A stretch of 34,313 bases of DNA from a virus, in IMG/VR virus record IMGVR_UViG_3300008448_000330, positions 1 through 34,313 of that record, one strand, 5' to 3'. How positions within the stretch are numbered: position 1 is the stretch's first letter; each line of letters opens with the position of its first letter. Below are positions 29,337-34,313 of this stretch, in pieces. A program made the translations under genes and the position numbers. Below the pieces are notes generated by a model. The model was not told the DNA's origin, did not search any database, and saw nothing but the letters and a program-made list of their open reading frames with translations.

Positions 29337-31111
29337 TTGACTTTCAAACATTCTTAACCGAGGCAGCTGCCTCTGAAGACAAACTAAAACACCTTGAGCA
29401 TGCAGAAGATCATCCAATCAATGCAGGTGCTGAGGGGTACAATCATGCAGCAAGAACTTTACATTCTGTAAGTCAGGCAATGCAGGGTAAGCCAAGCGAT
29501 GCTAACATTACAACAAAGTATGATGGATCTCCATCGATTGTGTTTGGTCACCATCCTACAACTGGTAAGTTCTTTGTTGCAAGTAAGTCTGCATTCAATA
29601 AGAATCCTAAGTTAAATTACACACCTGAAGATATTGATACCAATCACGGGCATGCTCCTGGTCTTGTTGAGAAACTTAAACATGCGTTGAAGCACTTACC
29701 TAAAGTTGCTCCCGATAAAGGTGTATACCAAGGTGATGTGATGCACTCTGGTAAAAGTGATGTGAAGTCGAAGGGTGATGAGTATCACTTTACACCAAAC
29801 ACAATTACATACACTGCCAAAAAGGGCTCACCTGAAGGTCGCAAGATTGCTGCATCAAAGTTTGGATTGGTTGTTCATACACAGTATAATGGTAAAGATC
29901 TTGATTCGATGAAGGCTAGCTTCAAGCCTGACTTCAATAAGTTTAAAGAACATTCAGATGTCCATATGATTACACCGCAAGTGGATGCATCTGGTGCTCA
30001 TTATGATAAAAAGACAACTGATGCTTTTGAAGGCAGTATGGCTGCTGCAGAGCAAGCACACCAGAAGCTAGCAAAGGGTGGTGGTTATGATGCAGTTGCG
30101 CAGCACGCAGAGCATCTAAAAACATACATCAACAAAACAGTACGTGATAGTACAAAGCCAACTGTTGCAGGCTATAAAGCTCACGTTGCAGAACGTGGTC
30201 AAAAAGATATTGATAAACTGAAGACACCAGCTGGTAAAGCTACACGTCAACGTGCACACGACCTTACACTACAGCGTGTAGACCAACACAAGAAACATTT
30301 GCAAGCCGCTTTGGATTTACATGGTCATTTGCAAGCTGCAAAGGATACTTTGGTCCATGCTCTTGAGCCAGCAGTTAAAGGTCAGTTCGGTACTAAGATT
30401 GGTGATGCAGAATCAAAAAGTGAAGGATCTGTAGTTACAGTCGGTGGCCGTCCTACAAAACTGGTTGACCGTGCTGAGTTCAGCCGTGCCAACTTTGCAG
30501 CCCGTCCACGTCCAGGTGATGCACCAAAAGAAGAAGAGAAGCACGGTGTGTTGGCATTTGGCCGTATGAACCCACCAACAGCTGGTCACGTTAAGGTTGC
30601 TGAAAAGGTAATGGATATTGCTAAGCGTAACAAAGCAAATCATAAGATTGTTGTATCACATACACAAGATGCAAAGAAGAATCCTTTATCAGCAGATCAA
30701 AAAGTGAAGCACGCTGTTCGTATGTTCCCCGAAGGCGCACATGTCGTAGCAGGTACAAAAGAACATCCAACGATTCTTCATCAAGCTTCGGAGATGTCTA
30801 AAGCTGGCATTAAGCATTTGCATGTTGTTGCTGGTTCTGATCGTCAGAAAGAATTCCAAACAATGCTCGATAAGTATAACGGTGTTGAAGGAGCTCATGG
30901 TAAGTATGACTTCAAATCAATTACTGTTCACTCGTCTGGTGAGCGTGATCCTGACTCCGAAGGCGTTGAGGGTATGTCAGCAAGTAAGATGCGTTCATTG
31001 GCATCTGCTGGTAACAAGAAAGAATTCCATTCTGGTTTACCTGAGAAGATGGATAAGAAGCATAAAGATGAATTGTATAATGATGTTCGTACTGCAATGG
31101 GTACTAAATGA
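29333..31111 (+). CDS. Ligase-like plus nucleotidylyltransferase fusion with capsid-targeting-like start
   Basis: A 592-residue two-domain protein. Residues 1-11 (MIDFQTFLTEA) resemble the T4 internal-protein capsid-targeting sequence, with a gp21 protease-type site after L8-T-E10. The first domain (about 55-215) has T-K62-Y-D-G65, the nucleotide-binding lysine motif of ATP-dependent ligases, then VYQGDVM and KFGLVVHT as further ligase-like blocks. A helical, His- and Lys-rich linker follows (230-345). The last domain (403-590) has GRMNPPTAGH419 and MSASKMR, the two signatures of NMN adenylyl- or cytidylyl-transferases. The fusion might link nucleic acid repair to NAD or nucleotide chemistry; substrate unknown. 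Confidence 0.75.
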   Translation: MIDFQTFLTEAAASEDKLKHLEHAEDHPINAGAEGYNHAARTLHSVSQAMQGKPSDANITTKYDGSPSIVFGHHPTTGKFFVASKSAFNKNPKLNYTPEDIDTNHGHAPGLVEKLKHALKHLPKVAPDKGVYQGDVMHSGKSDVKSKGDEYHFTPNTITYTAKKGSPEGRKIAASKFGLVVHTQYNGKDLDSMKASFKPDFNKFKEHSDVHMITPQVDASGAHYDKKTTDAFEGSMAAAEQAHQKLAKGGGYDAVAQHAEHLKTYINKTVRDSTKPTVAGYKAHVAERGQKDIDKLKTPAGKATRQRAHDLTLQRVDQHKKHLQAALDLHGHLQAAKDTLVHALEPAVKGQFGTKIGDAESKSEGSVVTVGGRPTKLVDRAEFSRANFAARPRPGDAPKEEEKHGVLAFGRMNPPTAGHVKVAEKVMDIAKRNKANHKIVVSHTQDAKKNPLSADQKVKHAVRMFPEGAHVVAGTKEHPTILHQASEMSKAGIKHLHVVAGSDRQKEFQTMLDKYNGVEGAHGKYDFKSITVHSSGERDPDSEGVEGMSASKMRSLASAGNKKEFHSGLPEKMDKKHKDELYNDVRTAMGTK

Positions 31112-31944
31112 AAGAACAAGACTTTCTAAAAAACTTTGCTAAGATCCTGGGTGCTGAAAGCGCATTTGCAGAGATCGAAGAGAAAAGACAAAGAGAGAAG
31201 TTGATGCTCGAGAGCTTAGGTGCTCGCTTGGGTGTTCATGTTCAAAAGGAAGTAGAAAAAGACGTTCCTGCTATTCTCGTTGAGCAGCCAGTTGTTGAGC
31301 TAGAGCCAATAGTGGAGCATGTTGAAGTATTGCCTGAGCCAATCGTTGAAAATGTTATTCCGCCTCTACCTCAGCTACCGGTTGATACGATAGTCACAAA
31401 GTCTGTTGATGTAATATCAAAAGCTGTTGATACACAAACAGCCGTTGATAAGATTGATGATCCAATCCGTCGTGAGTTAGATGCGATGAAGAAGGTAATT
31501 ACTGACTTACATCGTTATGCACGCAACACATCACAAATGGGTGGAGGTGGTGAGGTAAATTTAAGATATCTCGATGATGTTAAGAGAGATACGATTGCTG
31601 ATGGGCGGTGGTTAAAGTACTCTGCAATAGATAAAAAGTTTATATTTGATGACATCAACCCATACCAAGTTGTATATAACACAACAGAAGTCACTACACC
31701 AACATACACCGTTAGTGAAACAGATTATTATATTGGTGTAAATTATGCTGGACCGGTAACCATTACCCTACCAGCGTCTGCTGATTCGGGTAGAATAGTA
31801 ATTATTAAAGACGAAGACGGAGACGCAGAGACAAACCCAATCACGGTGTTGGGAACAGTCGATAATGATGCGGGCGGATTCATAATTCAAATAAACAATG
31901 GAGCCATACAGATGATATATCGTAATGGCTGGAGAATAGTATGA
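31108..31944 (+). CDS. Probable virion fibre or neck protein
   Basis: A 278-residue protein. A helical charged N-terminus (1-45) is followed by a stretch rich in E, P and V (50-90), a helix (about 95-135), the segment GGGGEVNLRYLDDVKRD and a C-terminal beta domain (about 190-278) with ITLPASADSGRIVIIKDEDGD. Such late beta domains are common in trimeric phage fibres. It overlaps the next structural gene by four bases. The name of the T4 counterpart cannot be given. Confidence 0.6.
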   Translation: MKEQDFLKNFAKILGAESAFAEIEEKRQREKLMLESLGARLGVHVQKEVEKDVPAILVEQPVVELEPIVEHVEVLPEPIVENVIPPLPQLPVDTIVTKSVDVISKAVDTQTAVDKIDDPIRRELDAMKKVITDLHRYARNTSQMGGGGEVNLRYLDDVKRDTIADGRWLKYSAIDKKFIFDDINPYQVVYNTTEVTTPTYTVSETDYYIGVNYAGPVTITLPASADSGRIVIIKDEDGDAETNPITVLGTVDNDAGGFIIQINNGAIQMIYRNGWRIV

Positions 31945-33248
31945 CATATCTTTTCACAAACAATCAAGAAATTAAGAACGATGTCGGTAATCCAATACCA
32001 ATATCAAAAAATGTAACAGTAAACTCTGATACAAATCCCATATTTGTTCAAGGAACAAGTGATACAACCTTCTTTTCCCCAGTGCAATCTGATGCCTTTG
32101 GTCGTTTGCGTGTCAGTAACCCGTTTACTTTATTTGATGGTGCTCTACGATATAGTGACAATGAGTTTAAATGGAATCAAGTGGATACTGGTTCTGGTGT
32201 AAGTACGTTCCTACCCAATGAAAGCACAGTGTCGATGACAGTGTCTGGTAACGGGGACTCTGCTGTAAGACAGAGTAAGCAAGTGTTTAGTTATCAACCC
32301 GGTAAGAGTCTATTAATTTTAACTACTTTTGTAATGAATACTCCTACAGCAAACTTACGTCAGCGTGTGGGTTACTTTGGTGCACAGAACGGAGTATATT
32401 TTGAAGTGGATGGTACTGCAAAAAGTATTGTAATTAGAAAATACACCGACGGCTCCGTAGATGATACGAGCGAGAAGATTCTTCAGTCTGCTTGGAATGG
32501 GGATAAACTCAACGGTACGGGTGCAAGTGGTATTACTCTTAATGTGACAGCTGCACAAATTTTTTGGTCTGATGTTGAGTGGTTAGGAGTTGGATCTGTA
32601 CGGTGTGGATTTGTAATTGATGGACAGTTCATAGTGTGTCATACATTCCATCATGCTAATATTTTTAATAAAGTCTACATGACGACTGCTTGCTTACCAA
32701 TTAGGTATGAAATATCTAGTACTGGTGCTGCGGGTACAATGCGTGCTATTTGCTCTACGGTTATATCGGAAGGTGGATACAGTAACCGTAGTCAGAGCAG
32801 GGCAGTAGGAACGACCTTGGGTGGTAAGAATTTAAATGAAACTTCTTATACTCCTCTCGTTTGTATTAGATTGAAATCAACGAACATAGATAGTATTGTA
32901 GTTCCTACTAAATTTGACCTTTACGGTTTACAGCAAGCAGCGTTTGCATATAGGGTAATATTAAATCCTACACTAACCAGTGCTAATTGGACTTCTGCGG
33001 GTAATAATAGTTCAGTAGAGTACGATCTATCAGCCACAGCTTTATCAGGTGGTACGGTTATAGATCAAGGTATATTCGTGGGATCCAATAAAGGTGGTTC
33101 GGCAAGTATTAGTGGTAATGATGTGGACTTCAGCAATCAATTAGGCCGTACTATAGGAAATGTTAGCGACATATGGTGTTTAGCAGCCATTGCTACAACT
33201 AATAACGATGATGCGGTAGCGTCAGTATCTTGGCAAGAACATAGTTAA
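31941..33248 (+). CDS. Probable virion structural protein
   Basis: A 435-residue, beta-rich protein without signal peptide or membrane helix. SDAFGRLRVSNPFTLFDGALRY near the start and DVEWLGVGSVRCGFVIDG in the middle look strongly constrained; I recall similar structural proteins in marine myoviruses. It is translated from an ATG overlapping the previous stop and lies in the late block, so a tail, baseplate or fibre role is likely. Exact identity is open. Confidence 0.65.
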   Translation: MTYLFTNNQEIKNDVGNPIPISKNVTVNSDTNPIFVQGTSDTTFFSPVQSDAFGRLRVSNPFTLFDGALRYSDNEFKWNQVDTGSGVSTFLPNESTVSMTVSGNGDSAVRQSKQVFSYQPGKSLLILTTFVMNTPTANLRQRVGYFGAQNGVYFEVDGTAKSIVIRKYTDGSVDDTSEKILQSAWNGDKLNGTGASGITLNVTAAQIFWSDVEWLGVGSVRCGFVIDGQFIVCHTFHHANIFNKVYMTTACLPIRYEISSTGAAGTMRAICSTVISEGGYSNRSQSRAVGTTLGGKNLNETSYTPLVCIRLKSTNIDSIVVPTKFDLYGLQQAAFAYRVILNPTLTSANWTSAGNNSSVEYDLSATALSGGTVIDQGIFVGSNKGGSASISGNDVDFSNQLGRTIGNVSDIWCLAAIATTNNDDAVASVSWQEHS

Positions 33249-33260
33249 TATTCATAATAT

Positions 33261-33443
33261 ATGAAAACATTTAAACAATACATTACAGAATTAGCAGTTC
33301 GCAGCGTAAGCGGCGGAATGATTCCAATTAAAAAAGTACTTTCACGCAACGTTGCTGGAAAGTTACAAAGAACATATCCAGGAAAAAGCTCAAGCTCCGG
33401 TGGTGGAGGGGGTGGCGGTTCTGGAGGATCTGGTGGCGAATAA
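33261..33443 (+). CDS. Small protein with capsid-targeting-like start and Gly-rich tail
   Basis: A 60-residue protein. MKTFKQYITEL closely resembles the capsid-targeting sequence of T4 internal proteins (recalled as MKTYQEFIAEA), with the protease-type site I8-T-E10 at the same position. The middle is basic and the last 18 residues are Ser/Gly, including seven glycines in a row. No ribosome-binding site is visible. It is probably a prohead core or internal virion protein; the late promoter for the next gene follows directly. Confidence 0.6.
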   Translation: MKTFKQYITELAVRSVSGGMIPIKKVLSRNVAGKLQRTYPGKSSSSGGGGGGGSGGSGGE

Positions 33444-33448
33444 GAGAT

Positions 33449-33456
33449 TATAAATA
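33449..33456 (+). promoter_or_regulatory. T4-type late promoter TATAAATA
   Basis: An exact late octamer five bases after the stop of the small internal-protein gene and 38 bases before the ATG at 33495. Expected start near 33462. The short leader has AGAGGT at 33485-33490, just ahead of the ATG. It is the second exact late promoter in the window and marks the beginning of another late transcript. Confidence 0.8.
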
Positions 33457-33494
33457 CCACCAGAGTTAGGCTAAGGTAAACCTCAGAGGTACAA

Positions 33495-34313
33495 ATGGAA
33501 AAAGACAAAGAAGATACGCAAAAGAAGATCGTTGCCAAGAAACCTGGTAACGCAAAAAATCAGATTATTATCAATCCTCCCGAAAAAGTTGACCTAAATC
33601 GCGGTCAAAACGAGGCATTTCAACAAGCATTACAGAAACATACCGTTATTCTGGAAAAGAAAACAGAGCTTGTTCTCCAATCAAAAGCAACATTTGCTGA
33701 GCTACCAGAGGATACAGTTCGCCAAGTATATGCGCGTGGCTACAAGAGCTTGCCACTAAATTCCGATCTTACACGCCAACAATATGCAATGAACGCTGTT
33801 AATTCGTTTATTGCTGGTGGTGCTGCTATGGCTGAGAATTATGACTTACTGCCAATCACAGAAAGATTACACACACGTTTGGGTCTAAAGGGATCCGGTG
33901 GTGGTATGCGTCCTCACATTAAGCGTGAGAAGAGCCCATATAATGGACGAACAGTATTTCATGTTGTTGATGCCAAAGGTGCAATTAAGCATAGCACAAG
34001 CGATGAGATGGAAGCAAAAAAACACCTTGCTACAAAATACAACACATATATGGGTGAGATGACTCTCAATCCAGCAAAGCGCTTGGAAGCAACTAACAGC
34101 TTGGTAAAAACATACAAAAAAGATACTCCTGGTCAAGTTGCAGAAGGCAAGATGAGTGAGTTGGATATTGATATGCAAGATATGAAGGATAAAGACTTCG
34201 AGACTCACTACGGTAAGCCAAAGTCTGAGTATGCTCCTAAAAAGAAACCAGAACCAGCTACAAAACCCAAACCTACTGACGTCAAAGAAGAAAAAGACGA
34301 GAGAGAGTATGGT
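33495..34313 (+). CDS. Late virion or head-associated protein, N-terminal part
   Basis: An open frame of 273 codons from ATG 33495 that runs off the end of the window without a stop. The start is very lysine- and glutamate-rich, the middle (about 80-160) is a compact domain with YARGYKSLPLNSD and FIAGGAAMAENYDLL, and from about 220 it reads EGKMSELDIDMQDM before a charged Lys/Pro/Glu tail. KMSELxxD segments recur in late head-region proteins of marine T4-like phages as I remember them. Exact function unknown. Confidence 0.7.
   Translation, partial: MEKDKEDTQKKIVAKKPGNAKNQIIINPPEKVDLNRGQNEAFQQALQKHTVILEKKTELVLQSKATFAELPEDTVRQVYARGYKSLPLNSDLTRQQYAMNAVNSFIAGGAAMAENYDLLPITERLHTRLGLKGSGGGMRPHIKREKSPYNGRTVFHVVDAKGAIKHSTSDEMEAKKHLATKYNTYMGEMTLNPAKRLEATNSLVKTYKKDTPGQVAEGKMSELDIDMQDMKDKDFETHYGKPKSEYAPKKKPEPATKPKPTDVKEEKDEREYG

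Overview
The window is about 34 kb of a T4-like (Tevenvirinae-type) tailed-phage genome. The evidence is a near-complete T4 replication set in T4-like order: sliding clamp gp45, clamp loader gp44 and gp62, RegA, DNA polymerase gp43, UvsX recombinase and gp41 helicase. There is also nucleotide metabolism (dNMP kinase, dCTP deaminase/dUTPase-fold protein, dCMP deaminase), TATAAATA late promoters, and structural genes at the right end. Genes are tightly packed with many ATGA, TAATG and GTGA overlaps. Several unnamed proteins look, from memory, like families of marine or freshwater T4-like phages. The host cannot be named; a DUF3563-like protein, a weakly phasin-like protein and clear Shine-Dalgarno sites suggest a proteobacterium.

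Layout. 1-3443: a 7-deazaguanine cluster (end of queE, queD, folE) with a PD-(D/E)XK-like protein, a small unknown and a TGT/DpdA-like protein, consistent with making a deazaguanine base and placing it in phage DNA. 3434-5503: dNMP kinase, a dCTP deaminase/dUTPase-fold protein with an AT-hook tail, and a GT-A glycosyltransferase. 5504-8329: gp45, gp44, two small membrane proteins, gp62, RegA. 8324-13053: a six-gene minus-strand operon of secreted and membrane proteins, the only minus-strand block. 13117-17312: small unknowns, metallophosphoesterase, dCMP deaminase, rubrerythrin with a separate rubredoxin, and a late-promoter operon (phasin-like protein and Hsp20) behind a structured leader. 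17376-24403: gp43, an AT-hook membrane protein, UvsX, a 2OG-oxygenase-like protein and gp41. 24403-27969: SprT-like protease, methyltransferase-like protein and three glycosyltransferase-like proteins. 28023-34313: late genes, including a ligase/nucleotidylyltransferase fusion with a capsid-targeting-like N-terminus, fibre-like structural proteins and a truncated last gene.

How it fits together. Early and middle genes supply nucleotides, replicate and recombine DNA, and probably modify guanine. RegA and hairpins before gp43 suggest translational control. Late genes follow TATAAATA promoters.

The most interesting signal is the leader at 16153-16260. A late promoter is followed by an H-type pseudoknot closely resembling a preQ1-I riboswitch aptamer, then a UUCG-loop terminator and a competing antiterminator pairing, in a phage that carries deazaguanine genes. 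The minus-strand envelope module is the best candidate for an undescribed gene system. I saw no tRNA, CRISPR array, insertion sequence or integrase, and no gene-free stretch longer than about 110 bases.
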